Counted from the stretch's first letter, positions 9,268 to 18,708 are shown. The stretch is DNA of 64,000 nucleotides from CAYRTV01 sp964505785 (GCA_964505785.1 CAZDJZ010000010.1:1-64000), one strand, 5' to 3'. Notes: a model not told the origin generated them from the sequence alone. Numbers and translations are program-made.

Positions 9268-9792
9268 TGTCCAGGTCACAATTCCCACCCACATCGCCGG
9301 AGCCGTAACGGCCAATGTTTCACGATTCGAATATCCTTCCAAATGCGCAATATATGAACCAATTACAGCCCCGGTCCAAGGAAGAGGTATCCACACAAAA
9401 AAGGAAATACCGACCCAGTTCCATTTTTTCAGTATTTTGCGGCGCCTGGCTGCGTTTTTCTGAAGAGAATGGATATAATTACGGATGAAGCGAAGCCGGG
9501 AAATATGTTCAAACGCATATACAAAAGCGGAATAGGCAAGCAGCAGATACATGGTATTGTGGAGACTGATAAAAGTAATAATGAAATACGGTGACATTCC
9601 CATTTCCAGTCCGACAGCGATAAACGCCAGCCGGCCGCCCGCATGATTGGCGGCTAACGTCGTGATGACCCGGCCGAAAAACTCTTTATCAACAATTCCT
9701 AAAAATACAAGGAAAATCACTTCGAGAGCTAAAAGGATGAATCCAATATAAACTGGAGGTTTGGCTGTCATTCTACCGGAAAATTTCCTCAT
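9127..9792 (-). CDS. COG2426-type small multidrug export family membrane protein
   Basis: A 221-residue membrane protein with about five transmembrane segments. PLPWTGAVIGSYIAHLEG is characteristic of the small multidrug export/COG2426 family, whose actual substrate is poorly known. The start is uncertain: ATG at 9792 lacks a good ribosome-binding site, and an alternative ATG at 9771 would remove 7 residues. Its last 141 nt are antisense to the 3' end of the GT9 gene, an unusually long convergent overlap. Both reading frames show convincing protein features in the overlap (a transmembrane segment here). Confidence 0.8.
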   Translation of the reverse strand: MRKFSGRMTAKPPVYIGFILLALEVIFLVFLGIVDKEFFGRVITTLAANHAGGRLAFIAVGLEMGMSPYFIITFISLHNTMYLLLAYSAFVYAFEHISRLRFIRNYIHSLQKNAARRRKILKKWNWVGISFFVWIPLPWTGAVIGSYIAHLEGYSNRETLAVTAPAMWVGIVTWTLWFDRLYNFVEKFGKGKTVFLTFFLLGIPMVFYIIEWIKRVRRSRD

Positions 9793-9800
9793 TAAGAATC

Positions 9801-9896
9801 TTACATGAATTATTCACAAGCCGAAATTACCATGCTTATCACTGATAATAAAGAGATTGCAAAAACATAGAATTTTTTTAAAACAGTTCAGGCTAA
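9801..9896. repeat. Family A inverted-end repeat, short copy
   Basis: About 96 bp. The left end, TTACATGAATTATTCAC, and the right end, CAGTTCAGGCTAA, resemble the inverted ends of the longer copies at 50.6 and 60.4 kb. The interior retains CACTGATAATAAAGAGATTG and GCAAAAACATAG-type sequence. The right end overlaps the TAG stop of the sulfatase gene (9893-9895). Confidence 0.6.
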
Positions 9897-11581
9897 TCTA
9901 TGTAGCCTAAACTGCGGAGTTTTCTTTTTATCTCTTTGTCCTCAGCCGGAGATTCTGAAGCGGCCCGGGGCTTGAAGACTTCCTGCACCAAAAAAGACAC
10001 CAATTCTTCCTTTCCGGCAAACTCGGTATTTTTTGCCATCTCCTCAAGGGAATTGATTAAAGATTCCGGTAATTTAATATGTAAAGATTTCAGTTTGGAA
10101 GACTCGCCTTTTTGATCGCTCATGATTATTTGTTTTCCTTCCGGTAATATAGCTTGTGAATGCGCTTTTTTCAAGCCGGAAATCTTTCCGCGAATAAGTT
10201 CTTTTTGTCGTTTGCTGTTCAACCGGAGAATCATGTCATCCAGTTTCTTCCGCATCCGCGCAGCTGTATCCGGATGTTTGGCCATTAGGTTAATAGTCTC
10301 GCCTGGATCCTGCTCAAGATTGTACAATTCCTCGATCCCTTTATGGACTTTTTCACAATATTTGCACCAACCCTTATCATCCGGAGCAAAAATATATTTA
10401 TATTTGTTTTCACGGAGACCGATTTTCCTCTGCACATATGATTCTTCCAAAAAAACAAAATCCCTAATGCTGATTTTTCCACTATGCACGGCCGGCAGCA
10501 GGCTGGTGCCGTCGAATCCAAAATTGTCCCGGGAAATATTCATCCATTCACAAATGGTGGGCACCAAATCAATATGCTGGACAAAACCTTTCACACGCTT
10601 CGGGAAAGAGAAGCCATCCGGAAAATGAAAAATGAGAGGGCAATGTGTCGTAACATCATAAAGTCCATGGTGATCAAAAAAAATGTCATGTTCGATCAGG
10701 CTCTCACCGTGGTCCGAAGTAATAATAACCCAGGTATTATCCAAAAGGCCTTCTTGTTTGAGGTATTTCATTAAGCGGCCGATATGAAAATCCACATACG
10801 TCACTGCACCCTCATAAATATCAATTAAATGTTTTTTTAAATCGGAAGACTTGTTTTTCCGCTTGGGACGAAAACCCCTGGGAGCATTATATGGTGTATG
10901 CGTATCCCAATAATGCAGAAGCAAAAAAAAAGGATGTTTTTTGCTTTTTCGGATCAAATCCATACCAAGACCGGTCACAAATCCAGCGTCCTGAATGCGG
11001 GCCAGCTCGAACGTGAAACGAAAAGTTTTCAGAACGCCGGATAACCCGTCCCAGGCTGAACGCAGGGAAAATTTCCTTTTTTTTGAGTAGAGACGCAAGA
11101 GACTGATATTGGAAAGCATATACTTGATATGAATAAAGGGGAGCTTAAATAAATTATATACAGCTTTTGCAGGAAAGGACCGCTCTTTTTCATATCCATA
11201 ATAATCAAAACCCCGGGTAAACCATCGTGCCATCCAATCTACGGCCATGGTACGGTAGTTCTGTTCCTTTAGTAATTCGGCAAGTGTTTTTACCCCGATA
11301 TTGTCAAATATTTCCCGGTCCCGCGAATCGACCTTATCTCCGTGATGCATAATCCCATGAGTACGGGGATACCGTCCGGTAAGAATAGAGGTCAAGCTTT
11401 GATCGGTTGTGTTCCAGGCCGAATAGACATCCTCAAATAAAACCCCGGCTCGAGCTGCCTTATCGATATTAGGGCTATGGCTATGACCATTTTTTTTGCC
11501 GTAACATCCCAAATTGCGAGCTCTCAGAGCATCTATGACGATTAAAATGATATTAGGGTTCTGTGCCCTTTTAGAAGTCAT
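9893..11581 (-). CDS. Sulfatase/alkaline-phosphatase superfamily hydrolase with Thr at the nucleophile position
   Basis: A 562-residue protein. PNIILIVIDALRARNLGCYG gives the N-terminal metal site, and SDHGESLIEHD plus HHGLYD the later metal ligands. Where arylsulfatases have C/S-x-P-S-R, this protein has TTDQSLTSILTGRYP, so a formylglycine is not possible; Thr suggests a phosphatase or phosphotransferase mechanism. The last 80 residues contain SLHIKLPESLINSLEEMAKN followed by a helix, a pattern like a ribbon-helix-helix dimerisation unit, and end in RSLGYID. No signal peptide or membrane segment is evident, so a cytosolic location is likely. The ATG lies 11 nt inside the end of rpoD. Confidence 0.82.
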   Translation of the reverse strand: MTSKRAQNPNIILIVIDALRARNLGCYGKKNGHSHSPNIDKAARAGVLFEDVYSAWNTTDQSLTSILTGRYPRTHGIMHHGDKVDSRDREIFDNIGVKTLAELLKEQNYRTMAVDWMARWFTRGFDYYGYEKERSFPAKAVYNLFKLPFIHIKYMLSNISLLRLYSKKRKFSLRSAWDGLSGVLKTFRFTFELARIQDAGFVTGLGMDLIRKSKKHPFFLLLHYWDTHTPYNAPRGFRPKRKNKSSDLKKHLIDIYEGAVTYVDFHIGRLMKYLKQEGLLDNTWVIITSDHGESLIEHDIFFDHHGLYDVTTHCPLIFHFPDGFSFPKRVKGFVQHIDLVPTICEWMNISRDNFGFDGTSLLPAVHSGKISIRDFVFLEESYVQRKIGLRENKYKYIFAPDDKGWCKYCEKVHKGIEELYNLEQDPGETINLMAKHPDTAARMRKKLDDMILRLNSKRQKELIRGKISGLKKAHSQAILPEGKQIIMSDQKGESSKLKSLHIKLPESLINSLEEMAKNTEFAGKEELVSFLVQEVFKPRAASESPAEDKEIKRKLRSLGYID

Positions 11582-13196
11582 CGATAAAAGACCTCAATAT
11601 CCGTCCCCGGCTGGGGCCCCGAAGTTTTCTGAGGGCCTTGGCTTCGATTTGGCGAATCCGCTCCCTTGTAACTTTAAACTGCTGACCGACTTCCTCCAGG
11701 GTATGTTCATTTCCATCTCCAAGTCCGAATCGCATTCGCAAAACTTTGGCTTCTCTTTCGGTAACGGATTTTAAAGCTTCATCAATTTTTTCCCGAAGGG
11801 TTACGTTCATCACTGTATCAGGGGGTGACGGCAGAATTTTATCTTCGATGAAGTCGCCTAATTGACTGTCTTCATCTTCTCCGATCGGTGTTTCCAGAGA
11901 GATGGGAGCCTGGGAAAGTTTTAATATTTTCCGGACCTTCCCTTCTGATAGATTCATACGGCGAGCCAATTCTTCACAGCTGGGCTCTCTTCCGAATTCC
12001 TGCACGAACTTTTGTGACTGTTTGGTTAGTTTATTTATGGTTTCAATCATATGAACCGGGATTCTGATTGTACGGGCCTGATCACAAACAGCCCGCGTAA
12101 TGGCTTGCCTTATCCACCAGGTCGCATATGTTGAGAATTTATATCCGCGCTGATATTCAAATTTATTCACAGCTTTGATCAATCCGGTATTTCCTTCTTG
12201 GATCAAATCCAGAAAATGAAGCCCCCGGTTGACATATTTTTTGGCGATGGATACGACCAGCCTTAGATTGGCCGCAACCAATTCATCCCTGGCCTGATCG
12301 CCAATAGTTTTTTCCAGTTTAATCCTGCGCAAAAGACGGCGAAGCCTTTTCGGAGAAAGTCCGGTCTCTTTCTGAATCAATCTCAGGTCACGGTCGATTT
12401 CGGAAATCATATCTTTGAGTAAAGAACGCTGCCGTTTCCTTACGGTTTTGGCCATTCTCTTTTTCAATTTACGGCGTTCATTTTCCAAAAGATCAATTTC
12501 TTTCCGCCTCAGGTGGAGTTTTTCAATCACACAGCTGGTATAATCCAGCTTCGGCTGCAGATTCCGCAAGCGCTGATTTACATCGACAAGCGGACGAAAA
12601 ACAGTGCATAAAGTGTTTTTCTCTTTCCCCTGCTTTTTAAGGCGCTTTTCATAAATTTGGAATTGGTCTCTGATCTTTTTAATCTCATCCCGAATTAAAG
12701 CGCATTTTTCATGAAAATCAAAGTCTATATTCCCGTTGTCATAATCAAAAATCCGGACTATAACCCGGGGATCCAACCGGCTTTCTTCAAGCAGATGATC
12801 CAATTCCATCATGAAGAACCGTGTTAAAGACAACAGCTTGAGAATATTATACTCGCTTCGTTCGATTTGGCGGGCAAGAGCGATTTCCCCTTTCCGGGTC
12901 AAAAGAGATATGCTTCCCATTTCTTTAAGATAAAGCTTGACCGGATCGGTTGTGCGCCCGATATTTTCAATAGAGGTTTTTTTCAAACGATTTGGTTTTC
13001 TGGGGATGTCCCGGACCCGGTCGATTATGCGGATATTATTGCAGCTCAGGACTTGCAGAAAATGATTGAATTTCCGTCCTGAATCCGAATCATCTCCAAA
13101 TAATCCATAGATATCACCGCCAATGATATACCCATTCACCAATCCCTGGGAAATGAGATCTTCCCGCTTTTTTTCTTTCTGGATTTTTTCAGCCAT
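11571..13196 (-). CDS. rpoD: RNA polymerase primary sigma factor RpoD
   Basis: A 541-residue sigma-70 protein. Region 1.2 is DPVKLYLKEMGSISLLTRKG, followed by a charged non-conserved segment. Regions 2.1-2.4 run from LVAANLRLVVSIAKKY through DLIQEGNTGLIKAV and FSTYATWWIRQAI. Region 3 follows (RIPVHMIETINKL) and region 4.2 is VTRERIRQIEAKALRKLR. It directs core RNA polymerase to housekeeping promoters. AGGAG lies upstream of the ATG (start MAEKIQKEKK). The 3' end overlaps the start of the sulfatase-like gene by 11 nt, so the two are probably translationally coupled. Confidence 0.95.
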   Translation of the reverse strand: MAEKIQKEKKREDLISQGLVNGYIIGGDIYGLFGDDSDSGRKFNHFLQVLSCNNIRIIDRVRDIPRKPNRLKKTSIENIGRTTDPVKLYLKEMGSISLLTRKGEIALARQIERSEYNILKLLSLTRFFMMELDHLLEESRLDPRVIVRIFDYDNGNIDFDFHEKCALIRDEIKKIRDQFQIYEKRLKKQGKEKNTLCTVFRPLVDVNQRLRNLQPKLDYTSCVIEKLHLRRKEIDLLENERRKLKKRMAKTVRKRQRSLLKDMISEIDRDLRLIQKETGLSPKRLRRLLRRIKLEKTIGDQARDELVAANLRLVVSIAKKYVNRGLHFLDLIQEGNTGLIKAVNKFEYQRGYKFSTYATWWIRQAITRAVCDQARTIRIPVHMIETINKLTKQSQKFVQEFGREPSCEELARRMNLSEGKVRKILKLSQAPISLETPIGEDEDSQLGDFIEDKILPSPPDTVMNVTLREKIDEALKSVTEREAKVLRMRFGLGDGNEHTLEEVGQQFKVTRERIRQIEAKALRKLRGPSRGRILRSFIDDF

Positions 13197-13255
13197 TTTC
13201 TCCTGTTAATTAAAAATGATGCGTTCTTATCACGTCCTTCAGGAAAAGAACATTT

Positions 13256-13286
13256 TCCCGGAACGGAAAAGGTCATAATTCCGGGA
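13256..13286 (-). promoter_or_regulatory. Stem-loop in the rpoD leader
   Basis: A perfect 8-bp inverted repeat (TCCCGGAA at 13256-13263, TTCCGGGA at 13279-13286) separated by 15 nt, inside the predicted rpoD 5' leader. No T-tract follows in the direction of transcription, so it is not an ordinary terminator. It could be an operator or RNA structure. Confidence 0.4.
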
Positions 13287-13303
13287 GGTTTGAAATTTTT
13301 TTG

Positions 13304-13331
13304 ATCATACTCTATCTATATGAATAGTAAA
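13304..13331 (-). promoter_or_regulatory. Candidate sigma-70 promoter of rpoD
   Basis: On the minus strand, TTTACT (13331-13326), a 16-nt spacer and TATGAT (13309-13304). It lies about 108 nt upstream of the rpoD ATG and fits the -35/-10 pattern moderately well. Confidence 0.4.
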
Positions 13332-13479
13332 TATCAACCGAAACCACTGTAAAACATTAAGATACATTATTGCACATTAAGAGGATTTTCGCAAATTTAA
13401 GCCCTGATAAACAAACTCCTTGTGATAGTATTTAAATTTCTTTACAGGCGGCAGATAGACAAGGTAAACTTAAGGTAAG

Positions 13480-15690
13480 GTGAATAAACAAAATAAGAAC
13501 CCAGGCAGAATTGTTGTGGTCTCCAACCGGCTTCCGGTAACCGTCGCAAAAAAACGCAACCAACTGGTTTTCCAGCAGAGCCAGGGAGGATTGGCCACCG
13601 GGCTTCGTTCTCTTCAAACTGAGAAAAAGGCATTTTTTGTCGGCTGGCCGGGATACAACCCGGTTAACAAAGAAGAGCGTGAAATTATTAACCGGCGATT
13701 ACGGGATGAATTCAACTGTCATCCGGTGTATCTGACACAGCATGAAATCAACAAATTTTATTACGGATTTTCCAACCGAACCTTGTGGCCTCTTTTCCAT
13801 TATTTTTCTTCCTACAGCACCTTCGATGAATCCGAATGGAAGATCTATAAAAAAGTCAATCAAAAATTCTCTCAAGAAGTATTGGATATCGCAGAGGAAA
13901 ACGACACATTCTGGGTCCATGATTATCATCTTATGCTGCTGCCTCAGTTAATCCGGATCATGCTTCCGGGGTCCGCCATCGGCTTTTTTCTCCACATACC
14001 CTTTCCTTCCTCGGAAATATTCCGTATTCTTCCATGGCGGACGGATATTCTGGAAGGATTAATGGGAGCGGATTTACTTGGGTTTCATACTTATGAATAT
14101 GCCCGTCACTTTTTGAGCAGTGTTCTGCGCCTCCTTGGGCATGAGCATGAATTCGGGTCCATTTCCGTTGACGGCCGAATCGTCCGGGTGGATAATTTTC
14201 CTATGGGAATTGATGTCAGGCATAATACAAAATTATTATCGGACCCGGAAGTTAAGAAGGAAATTTCCCAATGCCGTCACCGGATTGGCGCAAAAAATAA
14301 AAAAATCATTCTTTCCGTCGACCGTTTAGACTATACGAAAGGTATTCCGCAGCGTCTCGCCGGATTCGAAACCTTCCTTTCTAAAAATAAGGTATGGCAC
14401 AACAAAATCACCTATCTGATGCTGTGTGTTCCTTCACGCACTAAAGTGGAACAATACGCTATTCTCAAAGAAGAAGTCGACCGTCTTGTGGGACGAATAA
14501 ACGGCCGTTTCGGCAGCGCCAGCTGGCAGCCTGTTCATTATATGTACCGGTCACTGCCGTTTAAAAAACTTCTTCCGCTTTATGCCATTGCTGATATCGG
14601 ACTGGTTACTCCAGTCCGTGACGGAATGAACCTGGTCGCCAAGGAATACGTAGCCGCTAAAAACGATAACAAGGGAGTCCTGATTCTTAGTGGAACCGCA
14701 GGCGCATCCGATGAACTGGGAGAAGCCCTGACGGTGAATGTACACAGTAAAAATGAAATTGCCAATGCCATAACACAGGCTTTAAAAATGCCGGAAAAAG
14801 AGCGGGTCCAGCGGATAAAAAACATGCGCAAGCGGATTGTGGAATACGATATCCACCGCTGGACTGAATCCTTTGTTTCCAGTATTGAGGAAAGCCGGGG
14901 AATACGGGAACAAAGGGAATTCAGAAAGCTGACCCGTAAATGGCAGGATAAACTCGTAACCAGCTACCAGACTGCCAAGGAGCGATTACTTCTTTTAGAT
15001 TATGACGGAACCCTGATTTCATTCGCCAAACGCCCGGAAGAGGCCAAACCGGATACGGAATTAAAACGCCTTCTTCTCATGCTTGCTAAGGATAATAAAA
15101 ACCATCTGGTAATTATCAGCGGCCGGGACCGTCAATCTCTGGAACAATGGCTCGGCAATCTTCCCGCATCTCTTGTAGCAGAGCACGGAGCCTGGGTGAA
15201 ATCAAAAAAAAGCGGCAAATGGAAAAGTTTTGAATCGGAATCTGATAATTGGAAAGACCGCATCCGGCCGATATTAAAAAACTATGAATTCCGGGTGCCG
15301 GGATCTTTTGTGGAAGAAAAAGAATTCGGCCTGGCCTGGCACTACAGGAAGGCCAATCCTGATTTGGGAGAAATCAGGTCATGTGAATTATTCGATAATT
15401 TGAATGAATTCCTTGCAAACACCAGCCTGCAGCTCATTCATGGCAAAAAAGTGATTGAGGTCCGTGTCGGGGGCATCAACAAGGGAATGGCCGCCACTGT
15501 ATTTCTGGAGAAAAGCGATTGGGATTTCATCATGGCATTAGGCGATGACTGGACCGACGAAGACCTCTTTAAAGTCCTTCCGGAATCCGCCTTTTCCATA
15601 AAAATCGGATACGGCCCGACCCAGGCAAAATTCTATCTGGAATCCCCTCATTCCACACGTTTGCTTCTGAGGGATCTGAGTAAGACCTAG
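13480..15690 (+). CDS. Bifunctional trehalose-6-phosphate synthase/phosphatase
   Basis: A 736-residue fusion. Residues about 8-470 are a GT20 (OtsA-like) domain: IVVVSNRLPV, the QGGLATGL donor loop, FWVHDYHLMLLPQLI, LSVDRLDYTKGIPQRL and LVTPVRDGMNLVAKEY. Residues about 490-736 are a HAD phosphatase (OtsB-like): LLLLDYDGTLISF, IISGRD and GDDWTDEDLF. It converts UDP-glucose and glucose-6-phosphate to trehalose-6-phosphate and then trehalose, a compatible solute. The start codon is GTG, with a weak AAGG four nt upstream; no better start lies nearby. It stands alone between rpoD and the DUF1015 gene. Confidence 0.95.
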   Translation: MNKQNKNPGRIVVVSNRLPVTVAKKRNQLVFQQSQGGLATGLRSLQTEKKAFFVGWPGYNPVNKEEREIINRRLRDEFNCHPVYLTQHEINKFYYGFSNRTLWPLFHYFSSYSTFDESEWKIYKKVNQKFSQEVLDIAEENDTFWVHDYHLMLLPQLIRIMLPGSAIGFFLHIPFPSSEIFRILPWRTDILEGLMGADLLGFHTYEYARHFLSSVLRLLGHEHEFGSISVDGRIVRVDNFPMGIDVRHNTKLLSDPEVKKEISQCRHRIGAKNKKIILSVDRLDYTKGIPQRLAGFETFLSKNKVWHNKITYLMLCVPSRTKVEQYAILKEEVDRLVGRINGRFGSASWQPVHYMYRSLPFKKLLPLYAIADIGLVTPVRDGMNLVAKEYVAAKNDNKGVLILSGTAGASDELGEALTVNVHSKNEIANAITQALKMPEKERVQRIKNMRKRIVEYDIHRWTESFVSSIEESRGIREQREFRKLTRKWQDKLVTSYQTAKERLLLLDYDGTLISFAKRPEEAKPDTELKRLLLMLAKDNKNHLVIISGRDRQSLEQWLGNLPASLVAEHGAWVKSKKSGKWKSFESESDNWKDRIRPILKNYEFRVPGSFVEEKEFGLAWHYRKANPDLGEIRSCELFDNLNEFLANTSLQLIHGKKVIEVRVGGINKGMAATVFLEKSDWDFIMALGDDWTDEDLFKVLPESAFSIKIGYGPTQAKFYLESPHSTRLLLRDLSKT

Positions 15691-15783
15691 CCTCCAAAGC
15701 ATCTCAAAATTCAATTCTGAAACAATTTCACAGCCGCATAACTTTGTGTAAGCAGAACCTTTAGAGATATTAGTGCACATGGG

Positions 15784-15921
15784 TTCAGTAAAGAGTAAGG
15801 AGCTAAGAGAAAACCATTCTATTTCAGCGGGAAAGGAATCTTAACGCCTGGCACAATCCAGTCACCATTCACTATTTACAGGTTTTTAAGCGGTTTGCGG
15901 TTTACGGTTTGCAGTTTGCGG
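15784..15921. repeat. Intergenic heptamer arrays
   Basis: Two 7-nt-period tracts in the gap after the trehalose gene: near 15789-15812 (AGTAAAG, AGTAAGG, AGCTAAG) and 15891-15921 (variants of GGTTTGC/GGTTTAC/CAGTTTG). No coding sequence or terminator is evident in the 242-nt gap. Confidence 0.55.
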
Positions 15922-15932
15922 ATTTTTATGAA

Positions 15933-17174
15933 TCACTCAAGAGAGTGGATGAGGAGCCCGCTGCGCAGCTTAGGTTCAAACCAGGTAGACTTGGGCGGCA
16001 TAACCTTCCCGGCATCCGCAATCCGCATCAGTTCATCAATGGACGTGGGATAAATAGCAAAGGCCACTTGATATTTTCCGCTGTCCACCAGCCGCTTCAA
16101 CTCTTTTAATCCCCGGATCCCTCCTACAAAATCAATATTTTCACTGGTGCGGGGGTCATCGATTCCAAAAAACGGCGCCAACAGATTGTCCTGAAGATAG
16201 GAAATATCCAGGCTTTTAACCGGATCATCCTTGACACTTTTTTCCGGTTTGGCACTCAGTTTATACCAAGTCCCTTTCCAATACATGCCGAATTCGCCTT
16301 TTTCTCCAGGTTTACAGGGAGTATCGCCGACCCTTTTTACATCAAAATTTTCATCCAAAACCGCAAATAATTCTTCTTCCGAATGGCCGTTAAGATTTTT
16401 CAGCACCCTGTTATAATCCAGAATCCGCAATTGGGCATCCGGAAACAAGACCGCCAGAAAATAATTGTACTCTTCGTCTCCAGTGTGCCCGGGATTGGCC
16501 TTGCGCCGCATGTTGGCCACTTTAGCGGCAGAGGCGGAACGGTGATGGCCGTCAGCCACGTAGAGCGCATCAACATCACCAAACTCGGAAACAACTTTAT
16601 CCGCGGCATCATCCGCCACAATCCATACCGTATGCCGGATTCCATCCGGGGCGGTAAAGTCATAAACCGGATTATTTTTGATGACCTGATCCACGAGTTG
16701 ATCAATCCTGTCCTTTTGGCGGTATGTCAAAAAAATCGGCCCAGCGTTGACATTGGTGACATCCACATGTTTAATCCGGTCGGCTTCTTTTTTGGGCCGG
16801 GTATGTTCGTGTTTTTTTATTACATCATTATCATAATCATCTACGGATACACATCCCACGATGCCGTACTGTTCCTTTCCATCCATAACCTGGCGGTAAA
16901 TATAGAGATGGGGCCTGTTTTCCTGAATCAAGATCCCTTTCTCGATAAATCGATCCAGATTCTCACGGGCTTTATTATAAACCTCCTGAGAATAAAGGTC
17001 TGTCCCCACAGGCAAGTCCACCTCCGGCTTGACCACGTGCAGAAAGGAGTAATCATTATCCTTTACCATTTCCCGGGCTTCTTCGCTATCCAGCACATCA
17101 TAGGGATAGGAAGCCACTTTATCTTCCAGGCCTTTTTTCGGCCGAAGGGCTTTAAATTTTCTTAATACTGCCAT
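15933..17174 (-). CDS. DUF1015 family protein
   Basis: A 413-residue protein matching the DUF1015/COG4198 family: FKALRPKKGLEDKVASYPYDVL at the start, HEHTRPKKEADRIKHVDVT, then YVADGHHRSASAA and a C-terminal PPKSTWFEPKLRSGLL. The biochemical role of the family is not established; it often sits near serine biosynthesis genes, but no such neighbour is seen here. GGAG lies 6 nt before the ATG at 17174 (MAVLRKF); a TTG two codons upstream is less likely. No signal peptide, so it should be cytosolic. A palindrome lies just upstream. Confidence 0.85.
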   Translation of the reverse strand: MAVLRKFKALRPKKGLEDKVASYPYDVLDSEEAREMVKDNDYSFLHVVKPEVDLPVGTDLYSQEVYNKARENLDRFIEKGILIQENRPHLYIYRQVMDGKEQYGIVGCVSVDDYDNDVIKKHEHTRPKKEADRIKHVDVTNVNAGPIFLTYRQKDRIDQLVDQVIKNNPVYDFTAPDGIRHTVWIVADDAADKVVSEFGDVDALYVADGHHRSASAAKVANMRRKANPGHTGDEEYNYFLAVLFPDAQLRILDYNRVLKNLNGHSEEELFAVLDENFDVKRVGDTPCKPGEKGEFGMYWKGTWYKLSAKPEKSVKDDPVKSLDISYLQDNLLAPFFGIDDPRTSENIDFVGGIRGLKELKRLVDSGKYQVAFAIYPTSIDELMRIADAGKVMPPKSTWFEPKLRSGLLIHSLE

Positions 17175-17197
17175 AAACAACTCCTTATCAATGAACT

Positions 17198-17212
17198 ATC
17201 TAAATTTTAGAT
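17198..17212. promoter_or_regulatory. 15-bp palindrome upstream of the DUF1015 gene
   Basis: ATCTAAA-T-TTTAGAT, a perfect 7+1+7 palindrome 23 nt before the DUF1015 ATG. It could be an operator; no regulator gene is nearby. Confidence 0.3.
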
Positions 17213-17346
17213 TGAACGTATTATCATCCTGAGAAACGCGGTAACAGCACAGCACGGACCCCAGGCGATCCCGCCCAATAAACCGGATTACTATTCTACA
17301 GGCAATTCGCCTTGAATAACCCGGCTGGGAAAGGAATTCAGGATGA

Positions 17347-18708
17347 CTATTTTATCAGCAGAATTTTATCCTGATATCCATCAATAAAACGGCACCCTTC
17401 CCGGGTAAAAACCGCATCTTCTTCAAATCCGATCCGAACATCCTGTCCGTCCCACTCCGGAACACTCGTAGTGCAGCTGAATTCAATCGCGTAACAAGTA
17501 TTATAATGAAGGGGATATTCCATTTCAATAAAGATCCCCTCCGGGGCACTTTCAGGCGGCCTGGCTTCCATGGATGTGCCTGCGGCATGACCGTGCACTC
17601 CCAGAGGATGAGAATAGATCAAAGGCCGCAGTCCGGCAGCGGTGGTTTTTTCCATCGCTGATTCCGTGATCTCATTACCGGAGCGCCCGGCCTTGAATTC
17701 CCCCATGAAAATCTCGGCCAAACGGACTGTCCGGTCCATGGCATTCTGCAGGCCTGCCGGCGCAGCTTCTTCTCCATGCCGGCAGACATAGGCCTGCCAC
17801 TGCATATCTGTACACAGTCCCAAATAATAAATGCCGACATCGCAATGAATTAAATCCCCCCGGCGGATAACTTTATCATCTTTCGGATACTGCTCTGCTG
17901 TTTTTTCATATCTTTGAATGGAAATTGAAGGCTGAAACCAGGTATCCAAGCCTAATCCGGTTATACGGTCTCGAATCCACCAGACCACCTCGTCGGTGGT
18001 GGTTATATCCGGAGTGATGACTTTGTTGGAATAGAATTCATGGATCATATCATGGGCGATTCCACAGATATGCCGGTAAACGTTTATCTCCTGCGGGCTG
18101 CGTGTTTCCAGCCAGCCTAGACACAAATTTTCTGCGGATACTAGCCTGGAAGACAACTCCGGACCAAGGGATTTTTCAAGCTTTTCCTTCAAAGTGGCGG
18201 TCAAACCATCTCCAAAACGATAGGTGTGAGACATATTGATCCCGATTTTCTTCGGGTCCAATTCTTTAATGGTTTCAGCCAGGCTTTCAAACTGTTTTTT
18301 GCTTTTATCCTCCCAGGTGCCTTCATACCAGCCTTTCATCCCGTAATAACCTCCAGAAAGACGCTGTACGCCCTTGTCTTTTCCTTGGTCATGAAACATC
18401 AGAACAGCTGTCCGCCTGGCCGCCATCACCGGCTCCGGGACAAGGCTCATGTAAACCGGATCTTCATTATATTCCCGGTTTATGACCAGCCAGAGGTCAA
18501 TTCCCTCGCGCCGCATCAGTTCAGGAATGATATTGTCAAGGCGCCATTTCAGCCAGTCATTCATCACCTGGGCCCGTTCTCTTTCTGGTAATATTTTATG
18601 GATATCTCCCGCCCGGGCGGTATCCGCCTGTATGGACACCGGAATAAAAATAATCAATAGGGCCAATACACTAAAAATCAGTTCTTTCATGATGCCAGTT
18701 TTTTTCAT
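17347..18708 (-). CDS. Exported M24 family metallopeptidase (Xaa-Pro aminopeptidase-like)
   Basis: A 453-residue protein with an N-terminal signal peptide (hydrophobic LIFSVLALLIIFIPVSIQA) and a creatinase-type N domain. The C-terminal pita-bread domain shows the expected metal ligands: HCDVGIYYLGLCTD (two Asp), YSHPLGVHGHAAG (His), YAIEFS (Glu) and GFEEDAVFTREG (Glu). It probably trims peptides beginning Xaa-Pro in the periplasm or outside. GGAGG sits 4 nt before the ATG at 18708, favouring it over the internal Met 7. It joins several other secreted peptidases in this window (metzincin, M1, S9), suggesting a proteolytic lifestyle. Confidence 0.9.
   Translation of the reverse strand: MKKTGIMKELIFSVLALLIIFIPVSIQADTARAGDIHKILPERERAQVMNDWLKWRLDNIIPELMRREGIDLWLVINREYNEDPVYMSLVPEPVMAARRTAVLMFHDQGKDKGVQRLSGGYYGMKGWYEGTWEDKSKKQFESLAETIKELDPKKIGINMSHTYRFGDGLTATLKEKLEKSLGPELSSRLVSAENLCLGWLETRSPQEINVYRHICGIAHDMIHEFYSNKVITPDITTTDEVVWWIRDRITGLGLDTWFQPSISIQRYEKTAEQYPKDDKVIRRGDLIHCDVGIYYLGLCTDMQWQAYVCRHGEEAAPAGLQNAMDRTVRLAEIFMGEFKAGRSGNEITESAMEKTTAAGLRPLIYSHPLGVHGHAAGTSMEARPPESAPEGIFIEMEYPLHYNTCYAIEFSCTTSVPEWDGQDVRIGFEEDAVFTREGCRFIDGYQDKILLIK

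Noticed and set aside
9893..11581. Arylsulfatase call for the sulfatase-fold protein
   Set aside because: The Cys/Ser needed for formylglycine is Thr, so only the superfamily is assigned.
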